Of a stretch of DNA of 64,000 nt, positions 1 to 8,746 are shown piece by piece (position 1 is the first letter of the stretch; each line of letters opens with the position of its first letter). This DNA comes from Streptomyces sp. NBC_00224 (lineage in GTDB: Bacteria > Actinomycetota > Actinomycetes > Streptomycetales > Streptomycetaceae): NCBI RefSeq assembly GCF_041435195.1, contig NZ_CP108106.1, positions 4,684,501-4,748,500 of the forward strand, in the 5' to 3' direction. Both the position numbers and the translations under genes were made by a program. A model generated the notes under the pieces. That model did no database searches, was not told the origin of the DNA, and saw only the letters and a list, made by a program, of their open reading frames with translations.

Positions 1-2
1 TC

Positions 3-464
3 GTCGAGCGCGAGCCCCAGTTCATCTCGCTCGCCGTCGACCACCCGGCCGCCGCCGACGAGGTGGTGGACCTCACCGACCTGGCGGACGACCGGTGGAT
101 GGTCGACCCCAGCGTGGACGGCGAGTGGGACGGGCTGCGGCGCGTGTTCGCCGCCGCCGGGCTCAACCCCCGTGTGCTGCACGGCGATTACCTCACCGCC
201 GCCTCCCTGGTCGCCACCGGCGAGGTCGTCACCCCCTGCCAGCCGACCTCCCGCCCGCGCCCGGACATGGCGATCCGGCCCCTGCGCGGCGACCCCCTGG
301 CCGTACGGCTGCTGCTCGCCGCGCGGGCGGGGGCGTACCAGGAGGCGCTGTACGGGACGGTCCACTCCGCGCTCGACTCCGCGTACTGGGAGGCGGCCCG
401 GATGTCCGCGCCCTACCGCGCCTGGCTGTCGGGGCCTCGGGCCTTGCGGCCCGTACTGGGCTGA
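3..464 (+). CDS. LysR-family transcriptional regulator, C-terminal part (truncated by window edge)
   Basis: The reading frame is open from the window's first bases and stops at TGA 462-464, so only the C-terminal ~153 residues are present. The pattern (REPQFISLAVDHPAA, a 'DLADDRWM' turn, 'AAGLNPRV', 'TAASLVATGE', 'RPLRGDPLAVRLLLAARAG') is that of the periplasmic-binding-protein-like effector domain of LysR regulators. The helix-turn-helix half lies outside the window. The permease starting at 713 on the same strand could be a target, but 248 bp of repeat-containing spacer separates them, so this is only a guess. Family assignment is fairly secure; the inducer is unknown. Confidence 0.75.
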   Translation, partial: VEREPQFISLAVDHPAAADEVVDLTDLADDRWMVDPSVDGEWDGLRRVFAAAGLNPRVLHGDYLTAASLVATGEVVTPCQPTSRPRPDMAIRPLRGDPLAVRLLLAARAGAYQEALYGTVHSALDSAYWEAARMSAPYRAWLSGPRALRPVLG

Positions 465-513
465 GTACCCCTTTATCGGCCCGGTGTTCGTCTGCGGGTT
501 GTGGTGGGCTGGC

Positions 514-606
514 CGCGCAGTTCCCCGCGCCCCTGAAAATGCCGCTGCGCGGCATCCCCTGGGGCGCCCCGAAGGGGCGCATCTCAGGGGCGCGGGGAAC
601 TGCGCG
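514..606. repeat. Intergenic inverted-repeat element (REP-like), copy 1
   Basis: Two 21-bp arms, CGCGCAGTTCCCCGCGCCCCT at 514-534 and its exact reverse complement at 586-606, flank a 51-bp loop that itself contains small GC palindromes. Just upstream (488-498) is the associated GTTCGTCTGCGG-type flank. The same core recurs in six other intergenic gaps of this window. It could fold into a long hairpin in either strand and may act as a terminator for the LysR gene. Confidence 0.85.
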
Positions 607-712
607 CTCAGCCCCCACCGGCCATTACGATGCACGCGATCTCCAACCCCCGCCCGCGGGACCGGAGTTCCGACATACCGCCATATGTCGCGTTGCGCAG
701 CAAAGGACGGCC

Positions 713-2194
713 ATGAACAGTAGAAGCCGCACCGACAGAGGGCTACGCTCCAACGCCCTCGGCACGTTCGACACCGTCGTCATGGCCGTCGCGGGCAGCG
801 CGCCCGCGTACTCGCTGGCCGCCACCACCGCCGTACTGACCGGGTCCGTCGGCCTCGCCGGGCCCGCCGCGCTGCTCTACTGCGCGATACCCATGCTCGG
901 CATCGTCCTCGCCTTCGGGCGCCTGGGGCGCATCGACGTCAACGCGGGCGCCGCCTACTCCTGGGTGGCCCGGACCCTGCACCCCTTCCTCGGCTTCATG
1001 AGCGGCTGGGCGCTGGTCGTGGCCGCCACCATCTTCATGGTGGCCGGATCGCTGCCCGCCGGGCAGATGACCCTCGCCCTGTTCGACCCCGAGCTCGCCC
1101 ACCACACCGCGCTCGCCACCGCAACCGGCGCCGGCTGGTTCCTGCTGATGCTCGCCGTGGTGCTCGGCGGCGCCCGGCTCTCCGCCCGCGCCCAGGTGAT
1201 CGTCTCCGGCGTGGAGCTCGCGATCCTCGTCGTCTTCGCCGTCGGCGCGCTCCTCCACCACGGCGGCGCCGCCCCCTTCGACTGGTCCTGGCTGGGTTTC
1301 GGCCACTTCGACGGCCTGCGCGGCTTCGCCTCCGGCACCCTGATCGCCGCGTTCTACTACTGGGGCTGGGACGTCACCAGCAACCTCAGCGAGGAGACCC
1401 GCGACAGCCGCCGCACCGCCGGGCTCGCCGCCCTCGTCGGCCTCGCCGTCGTCTTCCTGCTCTTCGTCGGCTTCACCGTCGCCGTCAACATGACGCTGAC
1501 GCCGGGCGCGATCGAGCAGCACGAGTCCAACGTCCTCGCCGTGCTCGGCGAGACCATCTGGCCCGGCGTCGGCGGCAAGCTCATGGTGCTCGCCGTGGTC
1601 CTGTCCACGATCGCCACCCTGGAGACCACGCTGCTCCAGGTCACCCGCTCGCTCTTCGCGATGGGCCGCGACCGTACGCTGCCCGCCGTGCTCGGCACCG
1701 TGCACCGCCGCTGGAACACGCCCTGGGTCGCCGTCGTGGTGGTCGGCGCGGTCGCCCTCGCCCTGTTCGTCGCCTCCAACGCGCTGGGCTCGGTCGAGGA
1801 CATCATGGCCGACGCGCTCGCCGCGATCGGCCTCCAGACCACGTTCTACTACGGCCTCGCGGGCCTGGCCGCGGTCGTCGCGTACCGGGGGACGCTGACC
1901 AGGTCGGTGGGCTCCTTCGTCTTCGGCGGACTGTGGCCCGCGCTCGGCGCCGTCTTCATGTTCTGCGTCTTCGTCGCCTCCCTCACCCAGCTCAGCGGCG
2001 CCGCGATCGCCATCGGCCTCGGCGGACTTGCCGCCGGGCTCGCCCCGATGTTCTGGTACTGGCGGCGCGGCAGCGCCTACTACCGGCCTGCCGCCCTCGA
2101 CGCCGGCCGGGCCATCGCCGTCGACGAGGGGTACGCGGCCTCCGGCGCGGGCCGCCCCGAGTACGCGGGCGCGGCCCTGCCGACGGACTTCTGA
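713..2194 (+). CDS. APC-superfamily amino acid/polyamine permease
   Basis: The 493-residue protein is strongly hydrophobic with roughly 12 membrane segments. The N-terminal 'GTFDTVVMAVAGSAPAYSL' followed by a Gly-rich first helix, and the 'GAAYSWVARTLHPFLGFMSGW' segment around residues 85-105, are typical of APC-type transporters that couple amino acid or amine uptake to protons or exchange. The ATG at 713 is preceded by AAGGACGG at a good distance; longer in-frame starts upstream run through the repeat element and were rejected. It stands alone, with a hypothetical gene following after 54 bp. Substrate cannot be read from the sequence. Confidence 0.85.
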   Translation: MNSRSRTDRGLRSNALGTFDTVVMAVAGSAPAYSLAATTAVLTGSVGLAGPAALLYCAIPMLGIVLAFGRLGRIDVNAGAAYSWVARTLHPFLGFMSGWALVVAATIFMVAGSLPAGQMTLALFDPELAHHTALATATGAGWFLLMLAVVLGGARLSARAQVIVSGVELAILVVFAVGALLHHGGAAPFDWSWLGFGHFDGLRGFASGTLIAAFYYWGWDVTSNLSEETRDSRRTAGLAALVGLAVVFLLFVGFTVAVNMTLTPGAIEQHESNVLAVLGETIWPGVGGKLMVLAVVLSTIATLETTLLQVTRSLFAMGRDRTLPAVLGTVHRRWNTPWVAVVVVGAVALALFVASNALGSVEDIMADALAAIGLQTTFYYGLAGLAAVVAYRGTLTRSVGSFVFGGLWPALGAVFMFCVFVASLTQLSGAAIAIGLGGLAAGLAPMFWYWRRGSAYYRPAALDAGRAIAVDEGYAASGAGRPEYAGAALPTDF

Positions 2195-2248
2195 TCGCCG
2201 GTCCCCGATTCGTAGACTCTCCGACCCATCGACCAGAGAGGGGTGTTG

Positions 2249-3208
2249 ATGGCCGCTTCCCGCCGCCGGTCCTCCGCCGTCCGCTTCTGCCCGGACCTCG
2301 GTGACCGCGCGCTCGCCACCGCCCGGCACGACATCGTGATCGGGCGCTGGCAGGGCGTACGGGACCTGCTGCGGGCGACCGGCGAGAACTGGCCACTGCG
2401 CACCCACCGGATCCGGCTGCTCGCGCCCGCCGTCGCGGGCTCCACCGTCGTGGAGGCGTGGCGGGCCGCCGAGCCCGACAGCGCGGACGTGGCCGTACTG
2501 CGGGCCGCCACCGAAGTGGTCCGGGTCTTCCACCTGGCCATCGCGGCGGGGCGCGGCGCGGCGCCCGACCGGGACCGGCTCGACGTGGCGGTGATGGCCT
2601 GCCTGGGCGCGGCGGACGCGCACCCCGCCGACCCGATGCCGTGGGCGTCGCTGCTCACGGTGGCCCGGCTGTACGAGGGCGGGGTGGGGCGGCGCGATCT
2701 GCGCGGCTGGTGGGACGAGTTGCGCCGGCGCGACCCGTACCACGTGGAGGGCCATGTGCAGATGCTGCGCTACTTCTCGGCCCGCTGGCACGGGACGCAC
2801 GGCACGATGTACGACTTCGCCCGGGACGCGGCGGGCGCGGCGCCCGCGGGCTCCGCGCTGCCGGTGCTCGTGCAGATCGCCCGGGTGGAGGAGTACCGGT
2901 ACGCCGCCGAGGGCGCCAAGGGGCAGCCGGTGCGGGGGTTCGGGCAGCACTGGAGCGGCGAGCTGGCGGTCACCGAGCTGCGCCGCACCTACGACCGCTG
3001 GCTGGGCGGCCGCCCGCCCGGCCCGGTGCCGGTCGCCGAGGCGGCCGAGCTCAACTACCTTGCCCACGCCGCGTGTTGTGCCGGGCTGAGCCTGGAGGCG
3101 CGTTCCCTGGTGGGGCTGCTGGGGGAACGGGCGGCGCGGGTGCCGTGGGTGTACACGGGCGATCCGGAGCAGCAGATCACGCGCTGGCGGATGCCGTCGG
3201 GGACGTAA
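2249..3208 (+). CDS. Conserved hypothetical protein (alpha-helical, TPR-like)
   Basis: This is a 319-residue soluble protein with no signal peptide. It is rich in Ala/Arg/Trp helices such as 'ATARHDIVIGRWQGVRDLL', 'DPMPWASLLTVARLYEGG' and 'RRRDPYHVEGHVQMLRYFSARWHG', resembling the helical-repeat proteins of unknown function common in actinomycetes. GTG 2243, TTG 2246 and ATG 2249 are in frame. ATG 2249 is chosen because the GAGAGG at 2236-2241 sits 7 nt before it. It may be cotranscribed with the permease 54 bp upstream. I do not recognise a specific function. Confidence 0.7.
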   Translation: MAASRRRSSAVRFCPDLGDRALATARHDIVIGRWQGVRDLLRATGENWPLRTHRIRLLAPAVAGSTVVEAWRAAEPDSADVAVLRAATEVVRVFHLAIAAGRGAAPDRDRLDVAVMACLGAADAHPADPMPWASLLTVARLYEGGVGRRDLRGWWDELRRRDPYHVEGHVQMLRYFSARWHGTHGTMYDFARDAAGAAPAGSALPVLVQIARVEEYRYAAEGAKGQPVRGFGQHWSGELAVTELRRTYDRWLGGRPPGPVPVAEAAELNYLAHAACCAGLSLEARSLVGLLGERAARVPWVYTGDPEQQITRWRMPSGT

Positions 3209-3309
3209 CCGGTACGGCGTCGTCCGCCCCCTGCCGAGGTTGACCGGATCGGATCGCTAACCTTACGTGTCCACGCTCGTGGTCCCGCTCACGCGGCGTG
3301 GATGCGTGC

Positions 3310-3344
3310 GGATACGTAACTGGATAGCAACTGGATACGTAACG
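3310..3344. repeat. Three tandem 11-12 bp direct repeats upstream of the vWA gene
   Basis: GGATACGTAACT (3310-3321), GGATAGCAACT (3322-3332) and GGATACGTAACG (3333-3344) follow head to tail, ending about 45 bp before the vWA start codon. They are AT-rich for this genome. Tandem phasing close to one helical turn is what a cooperative regulator site looks like; that role is inference. Confidence 0.6.
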
Positions 3345-3389
3345 CCATGCAACGCACATCGCACCCAACTCATGCGAAAGGCCTCGCCC

Positions 3390-4709
3390 ATGGGCATTCG
3401 GAGCTTGCTGCGCAAAGTGTTCGGACGCGATCGCGACGCGGAGAGCGCCGACCTGACGGCGGCTCCGGCGGCGGAATCGGCACCGGCCACGGCCACCGTG
3501 CCGGCCCCCGCCGAGGAGTCCGCACCCGCGACCCCGACGGTGCCGGCCCCGGCCCGGCGCGACCTCTCCCCCGCGGAGGAACTGGTCGCGGCGGCGTTCG
3601 ACGCGTCCCCGTCCCGCCCGGCGGTCCCGGCCCCGGCGCGCCCGACGGAGGACACCTCCCCGGCCGAGGCCCCGGCCCCCGCCACGACCCCGGCCGGCTC
3701 CGACGTCCCGCAGCCGCGGGCCGAGTCCCCGCTGACGGAGCCCGCCCCGGCGGAGGAGCCGGAGGCTGTGGAGCCCGAGCCCGAGCCGGTGGTGGCGGAG
3801 GCGGAGGCCGTTGCGGTCGAGCCCGAGCCGGTGGCGGAGGCCGTCGAGCCCGAGCCCGTGGTGGCTGAGCCCGAGCCGGTGGCTGTTGTGGCCGAGCCCG
3901 AGCCTGTCGTCGTGGCCGAGCCCGAGCCCGTACAGGCCGAGGCCGAGCCGGAACCGGAGCCCGAGCCGCAGGCCGTGGAGCCGGACCCGGAGCCCGTCGC
4001 TGTCGTGGCGGAGCCCGAGCCCGAGGCCGTGCAGCCCGCCGCCAAGGCGTCCGCCGCCGTGGCCCTCCCCCGTGTCAAGTCCCGGGCCCCCGGCCTCGTG
4101 GAGCACTACAAGGCCGCCGGGGCGCAGCTGCGCAAGGCCGGGCTCGTCGGGGCGCGGGCCAAGGTGTACCTCGTACTCGACCGGTCCGGGTCGATGCGGC
4201 CGTACTACAAGGACGGCAGCGCCCAGCAGCTCGCCGAGCAGACGCTCGCGCTCGCCGCGCACCTCGACGAGGACGCCGCGGTCCACACCGTGTTCTTCTC
4301 GACCGAGCTCGACGGCACCGCCGACCTCTCCCTCGCCTCGTACGAGGGCGTCGTCGACGACGCGCACGCCGCGCTCGGCCGGATGGGCCGCACCAGCTAC
4401 CACTGCGCCGTCGAGGCGGTCGTCGAGCACTACGAGAAGAGCCAGTACGACGGCCCCGCGCTGGTGGTCTTCCAGACCGACGGCGCCCCGGACGCCAAGG
4501 TGGCCGCCCGCCAGGCGCTCGCCGACGCCTCCGGCAAGCAGCTGTTCTGGCAGTTCGTGGCGTTCGGCGAGGACGACAGCAAGGCGTTCGACTTCTTGCG
4601 GAAGCTGGACGCCGAGAACGCCGCGTTCTTCCATGCGGGGCCCGTGCCGCGCGAGCTCGCGGATGCCGCGCTGTACGCCGGGCTCGTCGGCGGGTTCTCC
4701 CGGCGGTAG
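3390..4709 (+). CDS. vWA (TerF-like) domain protein with long Pro/Glu/Ala linker
   Basis: A short basic N-terminus ([16 protein letters not shown]) leads into about 210 residues of low-complexity Pro/Ala/Glu/Val sequence full of EPEPV-type repeats. A C-terminal von Willebrand A domain follows from about residue 235. Its MIDAS motif DRSGSM is intact and followed by '[24 protein letters not shown]' and '[12 protein letters not shown]', the pattern of TerF-like vWA proteins linked to tellurite/stress (Ter) systems. No other ter genes are adjacent. ATG 3390 was chosen: the N-terminus matches small amphipathic starts of this family and GAAAGG lies 8 nt upstream. The linker is very acidic, with a strong GAG/CCG codon bias that makes the gene internally repetitive. 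Partners are unknown. Confidence 0.8.
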   Translation: MGIRSLLRKVFGRDRDAESADLTAAPAAESAPATATVPAPAEESAPATPTVPAPARRDLSPAEELVAAAFDASPSRPAVPAPARPTEDTSPAEAPAPATTPAGSDVPQPRAESPLTEPAPAEEPEAVEPEPEPVVAEAEAVAVEPEPVAEAVEPEPVVAEPEPVAVVAEPEPVVVAEPEPVQAEAEPEPEPEPQAVEPDPEPVAVVAEPEPEAVQPAAKASAAVALPRVKSRAPGLVEHYKAAGAQLRKAGLVGARAKVYLVLDRSGSMRPYYKDGSAQQLAEQTLALAAHLDEDAAVHTVFFSTELDGTADLSLASYEGVVDDAHAALGRMGRTSYHCAVEAVVEHYEKSQYDGPALVVFQTDGAPDAKVAARQALADASGKQLFWQFVAFGEDDSKAFDFLRKLDAENAAFFHAGPVPRELADAALYAGLVGGFSRR

Positions 4710-4752
4710 CGCTCCGCGCGGGTTCTTCACCTGCGGGCCGGTGGGGGCTGGT

Positions 4753-4903
4753 CGCGCAGTTCCCCGCGCCCCTAAAACCACCGTTCGTCTGCGGACCGTG
4801 CTGGGTTGCTCGCGCAGTTCCCCGCGCCCCTAAGGTGCGTCCCTTCGGGCCGTCCAGGGGATTGCCGCGCAGCGGCATTTCTAGGGGCGCGGGGAACTGC
4901 GCG
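4753..4903. repeat. Intergenic inverted-repeat element, three core copies
   Basis: Core CGCGCAGTTCCCCGCGCCCCT occurs at 4753-4773 and 4811-4831, and its reverse complement at 4883-4903. The last copy ends 1 bp before the stop codon of the histidine kinase gene on the minus strand. The element fills the gap between the converging vWA and kinase genes and could serve as a bidirectional terminator. One arm is duplicated relative to other copies. Confidence 0.85.
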
Positions 4904-4904
4904 C

Positions 4905-6035
4905 TCAGCCCACGGCGGGCCGCAGACGAGAACCGGGCAGACAGACCGTCACCGTCAAACCCCCCTCCGGGAGCGGCGCCGCCACCGCCGTCCCCCCGTG
5001 CGCCTGCGCGATCGAGCGGACGATCGACAGGCCCAGGCCCGCCCCCGGGCCCATCCGGTCGCGGCCCTCCCCCCGGCGGAACGGTTCGAACAGGGCGGGC
5101 ACCTCGCCCCCGGCCACCTCCGCCCCGCCCGGGTTGGACACCATCAACCCGCCCTCGGAGACGGCCACTTCCACCCTTCCCCCCAGCCGGTGGTAGGCCA
5201 CCGCGTTGGCCAGCAGGTTCGCGGTGAGGCGGGCCAGGAGCGCCCGGTTGCCGTGGACCGGGACCGGCCGCTCCGCCATGACCGTCACCGTCGGATACCG
5301 CGCCGCCTCCTCCCGTACCACCTCCGCCAGATCCACCTCCTCGCGCTCCGCCAGGCCCCGCTCGCCGCGGGCCAGCATCAGCAGGCCCTCGATCAGGGCC
5401 TCGCTGCGGCGGTTGTTGTCGAGCAGGGTCGCGCGGGTACGGGCGAGGTCGTCCGGCGTCGGGTCGTCCAGGCCGATCTGGATCGCCGCCCTCTGAGTGG
5501 CCAGCGGGGTGCGCAGCTCGTGCGACGCGTTGGCGATGAAGCGGCGCTGGCTGTCGAACGCCTTCTCAAGGCGTCCGAGCAGGTCGTCGATCGTGTCCCC
5601 GAGCTCCTTGAGCTCGTCGTCGGGACCGGTCGCGCCGATGCGTTCGTGCAGGTTGTCCGCCGAGAGGCGCTTCGCCCGCTCGGTCATCACATGGACCGGG
5701 CGCAGCAGCCGGCCCGCCGTGTACCAGCCGACGGCCACCGCCAGGAACGCCACCCCGAGCAGCGCCATCGACGACCACACCAGGGTCTGCCGGGAGGCCG
5801 CGTCGCTCACGTCCTCGCTGACCTGGCGCACGGTCAGCGGGGCGAGCACCGCGCCCTGGGTGCCGTGCGCCGCCGTGAACGGCTGGTCCACCGCGACCGT
5901 GGTCGCCCGGGTCGCGATGGTGGCCGCCTGCTCCTGCGTACCGGCCCGGGACAGCAGGTTCACCACCCCGAGCAGCACCGCCCCGAGCACCAGGAAGACC
6001 GCGCCGAAGACCAGCGCGACCCGGGTGCGGATCAC
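4905..6035 (-). CDS. Two-component sensor histidine kinase (HAMP, HisKA, HATPase)
   Basis: This is a 376-residue membrane kinase. It has an N-terminal transmembrane helix (about 7-29), a small extracellular loop of some 55 residues, a second helix (about 86-107), a HAMP linker (108-160), and a DHp helix with phospho-acceptor His172 in 'FIANASHELRTPLATQ'. The catalytic domain has an N-box 'LTANLLANAVAY' and G-box 'GAGLGLSIVRSIAQAHGG'. It overlaps its response regulator by 4 bp (ATGA at 6032-6035), so the pair is translationally coupled. The small sensor loop suggests an envelope or membrane cue; the actual ligand is unknown. Confidence 0.92.
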   Translation of the reverse strand: MIRTRVALVFGAVFLVLGAVLLGVVNLLSRAGTQEQAATIATRATTVAVDQPFTAAHGTQGAVLAPLTVRQVSEDVSDAASRQTLVWSSMALLGVAFLAVAVGWYTAGRLLRPVHVMTERAKRLSADNLHERIGATGPDDELKELGDTIDDLLGRLEKAFDSQRRFIANASHELRTPLATQRAAIQIGLDDPTPDDLARTRATLLDNNRRSEALIEGLLMLARGERGLAEREEVDLAEVVREEAARYPTVTVMAERPVPVHGNRALLARLTANLLANAVAYHRLGGRVEVAVSEGGLMVSNPGGAEVAGGEVPALFEPFRRGEGRDRMGPGAGLGLSIVRSIAQAHGGTAVAAPLPEGGLTVTVCLPGSRLRPAVG

Positions 6036-6685
6036 AGCGCGTACCCGACGCCCTGGACGGTACGGATCAGGGCGGGCTCGCCCAGCTTGCCGCGCAGTTT
6101 GCTGAGGCAGACGCGGACCGCGCCGGTGAAGGGGTCGGCGTGGGCGTCCCAGGCCCGCTCAAGGAGCTCCTCGGCCGAGACCGTGCCGCCGTCCGCCTCC
6201 AGGAGGATCTGGAGCACCGCGAACTCCTTCGGAGAGAGGTCGAGCGAACGGCCCTCGCGGTCCGCCGTGCGCCGTACCGTGTCGAGCCGCAGTCCGAGCC
6301 GCTCCAGGACCGGCGGCACCGGTCGGGCGCTGCGCCGCCGCAGCGCCCGCACCCGGGACACCAGCTCGGGGAAGTCGAACGGCTTGCCCAGATAGTCGTC
6401 GGCCCCCAGGTCGAGCCCCTCCACGCGGTCCTCGGTGGACGCGGACGCGGTGAGCATCAGGATCCGGGTGCGGGAGGCGTCCGCGACCAGGCTGCGGGCC
6501 ACCTCGTCGCCGTGCACCCGGGGCAGGTCGCGGTCCAGGACCACCACGTCGTAGTCGTGCAGCCCCAGATAGGCCAGGGCCGCGTCCCCGCTGTAGACGG
6601 TGTCGACGGCGAAACCGGCCCGCCGCAGCCCGGTGGCGACCAGCTCCGCGAGGACCTCCTCGTCCTCGGCGACCAGTACCCGCAT
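6032..6685 (-). CDS. OmpR/PhoB-family response regulator
   Basis: A 217-residue regulator: receiver domain at the start (MRVLVAEDEEVLAEL with acidic D/E pocket, 'VVVLDRDLPRVHGDEV' phospho-Asp region, 'MLTASAST', and 'LGADDYLGKPFDFPEL' with the conserved Lys). A C-terminal winged helix follows ('LSPKEFAVLQILLEADGGTVSAEELLERAWD' region, 'VCLSKLRGKLGEP'). The ATG at 6685 has AAGGGGAAC upstream; longer starts add a non-conserved tail and were rejected. It is the first gene of an operon with the sensor kinase and diverges from metG. Confidence 0.92.
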   Translation of the reverse strand: MRVLVAEDEEVLAELVATGLRRAGFAVDTVYSGDAALAYLGLHDYDVVVLDRDLPRVHGDEVARSLVADASRTRILMLTASASTEDRVEGLDLGADDYLGKPFDFPELVSRVRALRRRSARPVPPVLERLGLRLDTVRRTADREGRSLDLSPKEFAVLQILLEADGGTVSAEELLERAWDAHADPFTGAVRVCLSKLRGKLGEPALIRTVQGVGYAL

Positions 6686-6829
6686 GCTCTGTTCCCCTTG
6701 CCGTTCCCCGCTCACGTACGCGCCCCTTCTCCTCCCAGGATGCGTCCTTCGTACGGGAACGGATGTTTCGCGGACCTCTCCACCGGCCGCCGCGGGTTTA
6801 TCCGGGTGAGTGGAGCTTCCCGCGGCCGT

Positions 6830-6842
6830 TAGGATTTCGACC
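6830..6842 (+). promoter_or_regulatory. metG: Possible -10 (TAGGAT) / SD overlap immediately before metG
   Basis: TAGGAT at 6830-6835 matches the actinobacterial -10 consensus and lies 7 nt before the metG ATG, which would place the transcription start at or next to the start codon (leaderless mRNA). The same bases contain AGGA (6831-6834), which could equally be a Shine-Dalgarno with an 8-nt spacer. No good -35 was seen. Confidence 0.35.
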
Positions 6843-8450
6843 ATGGCGGCCACTGGATCCGAGAAGCAGGGGGCGAAGGCGTTTTACGTCTCGACCCCCA
6901 TTTACTACGTCAACGACGCTCCTCACCTGGGCCACGCCTACACGACCGTCGCAGGCGACGTGCTCACGCGCTGGCACCGTCAGCGCGGCGAGAAGGTGTG
7001 GTACCTCACCGGCACGGACGAGCACGGTCAGAAGATCATGCGCACTGCCGACGCCAACGGGGTGACCCCGCAGGAGTGGTGCGACAAGCTCGTGGAGGAG
7101 GCCTGGAAGCCCCTCTGGGAGCACCTGGAGATCGCGAACGACGACTTCATCCGTACGACGGAGAAGCGGCACACCGACCGTGTGCAGGAGTTCGTCCAGG
7201 ACCTGTACGACAAGGGCGAGATCTACAAGGGCGGCTACGAGGGCCCGTACTGCGTGGGCTGCGAGGAGTACAAGCTCCCCGGCGACCTCGTCGAGGCCGA
7301 GGACGGCACCAAGCTGTGCCCGATCCACAAGAAGCCGGTGGAGATCCTCAAGGAGGAGAACTACTTCTTCAAGCTCTCCGAGTACGGCCCGAAGCTCCTT
7401 GAGTTCTACGAGGCGAACCCGGACTTCATCCAGCCCGAGTCGGCCCGCAACGAGGTCATGAACTTCGTGAAGCAGGGCCTGCAGGACCTGTCGATCTCGC
7501 GGTCGGCCTTCGACTGGGGCGTCCCGATCCCGTGGGACGACAAGCACGTCATCTACGTGTGGGTCGACGCCCTCCTGAACTACGCCACGGCCGTCGGCTA
7601 CGGCGCGAACCAGGAGAAGTTCGAGGAGACGTTCCCGGCCAATGTGCACCTGGTCGGGAAGGACATCCTCCGCTTCCACGCGGTCATCTGGCCCGCGATG
7701 CTGATGGCCAACGGTCTGCCCGTACCGGGCCAGGTCTTCGGTCACGGCTGGCTGATGGTCGGCGGCGAGAAGATGTCCAAGTCGAGCCTGACCGGCATCA
7801 AGCCGCAGGACCTGACCTCGCACTTCGGCGTCGACGCCTACCGCTGGTACTTCCTGCGCGCCATCGCCTTCGGCCAGGACGGCTCGTTCTCCTGGGAGGA
7901 CTTCACCGCGCGGTACACCTCGGAGCTCGCCAACGACTACGGCAACCTCGCCTCGCGCCTGGCGGCCATGGTCGGCAAGTACTTCGGCGGCACGCTGCCC
8001 GCGGCGACGGCCTCCGGCCCGGCCGAGCAGGCCATCGCCGACGGCCTGACCAGGGCCGTCACCGAGGCGGACCGCAAGATCGGCGAGGAGCTGGACTTCC
8101 AGGGCGGCATCCTGGCGGTCTTCGACTTCGTGAAGCAGGTCAACGGCTACATCACGGAGCAGGAGCCGTGGAAGGTGGCCAAGGACGAATCGGAGGAGGG
8201 CCGGGCGCGCCTGGCGACCATCCTCTACACGGCCGCCGAGGCGCTGCGCGCCGTCGCCGTCCTGCTGAACCCCGTCATGCCGGACACCTCGCAGAAGCTG
8301 TGGGAGTCGCTCGGCGCCGAGGCCGCCGACCTCGGGCCGCTGGCGGACCAGCGGGTCCAGGACGCGGCCCGCTGGGGGCAGCTCCCGGTCGGCGCGACGG
8401 TGACGAAGGGCGCGGTGCTGTTCCCGCGTCTGGAAGAGAAGCCGGCTTAG
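6843..8450 (+). CDS. metG: Methionine--tRNA ligase
   Basis: A cytosolic class I aminoacyl-tRNA synthetase that charges tRNA-Met with methionine. The 535-residue sequence shows the HIGH-type motif HLGH (28-31), a Cys-containing connective-peptide knuckle ('CVGCEEYKLPGDL' then 'CPIHKKP'), the methionine-pocket region 'IPWDDKHVIYVWVDALLNY', and the KMSKS loop at residues 310-314. The anticodon-binding domain is C-terminal and the EMAP/tRNA-binding extension is absent, as in short MetRS forms. The start at ATG 6843 gives MAATGSEKQGAKAFYVSTPIYY; an upstream in-frame ATG at 6810 lacks a ribosome-binding site. A strong terminator follows. Confidence 0.95.
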   Translation: MAATGSEKQGAKAFYVSTPIYYVNDAPHLGHAYTTVAGDVLTRWHRQRGEKVWYLTGTDEHGQKIMRTADANGVTPQEWCDKLVEEAWKPLWEHLEIANDDFIRTTEKRHTDRVQEFVQDLYDKGEIYKGGYEGPYCVGCEEYKLPGDLVEAEDGTKLCPIHKKPVEILKEENYFFKLSEYGPKLLEFYEANPDFIQPESARNEVMNFVKQGLQDLSISRSAFDWGVPIPWDDKHVIYVWVDALLNYATAVGYGANQEKFEETFPANVHLVGKDILRFHAVIWPAMLMANGLPVPGQVFGHGWLMVGGEKMSKSSLTGIKPQDLTSHFGVDAYRWYFLRAIAFGQDGSFSWEDFTARYTSELANDYGNLASRLAAMVGKYFGGTLPAATASGPAEQAIADGLTRAVTEADRKIGEELDFQGGILAVFDFVKQVNGYITEQEPWKVAKDESEEGRARLATILYTAAEALRAVAVLLNPVMPDTSQKLWESLGAEAADLGPLADQRVQDAARWGQLPVGATVTKGAVLFPRLEEKPA

Positions 8451-8465
8451 GCATTACGCACGTGT

Positions 8466-8500
8466 GAAGGGCCCGGAACCGGACAGGTTCCGGGCCCTTC
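8466..8500. terminator. Rho-independent-type hairpin after metG
   Basis: GAAGGGCCCGGAACC (8466-8480) and its perfect complement (8486-8500) form a 15-bp stem with a 5-nt loop, 15 bp after the metG stop. There is no long U tract, as usual in Streptomyces. Confidence 0.85.
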
Positions 8501-8581
8501 GCGTGCTCCGCGCGGTTGCGAGGCGCGTTCGGTGCGCGCACGCTGCACGTGAATGTGTACGTGCATGAGGGGGTGCGCGCC

Positions 8582-8731
8582 ATGACCAGGAGTACGGACC
8601 AGCAGCGGGCCGAGGAAGAGGCCGAGCGCCGCGAGGAACTCATCCGCAAGGTCCGCGAGGCGAATCGCCAGAGCGAGAATCGCCCCACGGGCCCACCGTC
8701 CCCGGACTTACCGTCCCGCGACGAGGAGTGA
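8582..8731 (+). CDS. Small charged hypothetical protein
   Basis: A 49-residue, highly hydrophilic product: residues 1-33 are a predicted helix rich in Glu/Arg (QRAEEEAERREELIRKVREAN) and the tail is Pro-rich (PPSPDLPSRDEE). ATG 8582 has a GAGGGGG purine run about 8 nt upstream. It ends 15 bp before the converging L,D-transpeptidase-like gene. Codon use looks genuine (GC-rich third positions), but short size keeps confidence moderate. No family recognised. Confidence 0.55.
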   Translation: MTRSTDQQRAEEEAERREELIRKVREANRQSENRPTGPPSPDLPSRDEE

Positions 8732-8746
8732 GGCGGGCGAACAGGA

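Noticed and set aside
3240..3263. Promoter TTGACC...TAACCT before the vWA gene
   Set aside because: The spacer is only 12 bp, too short for a normal sigma-70-type promoter.
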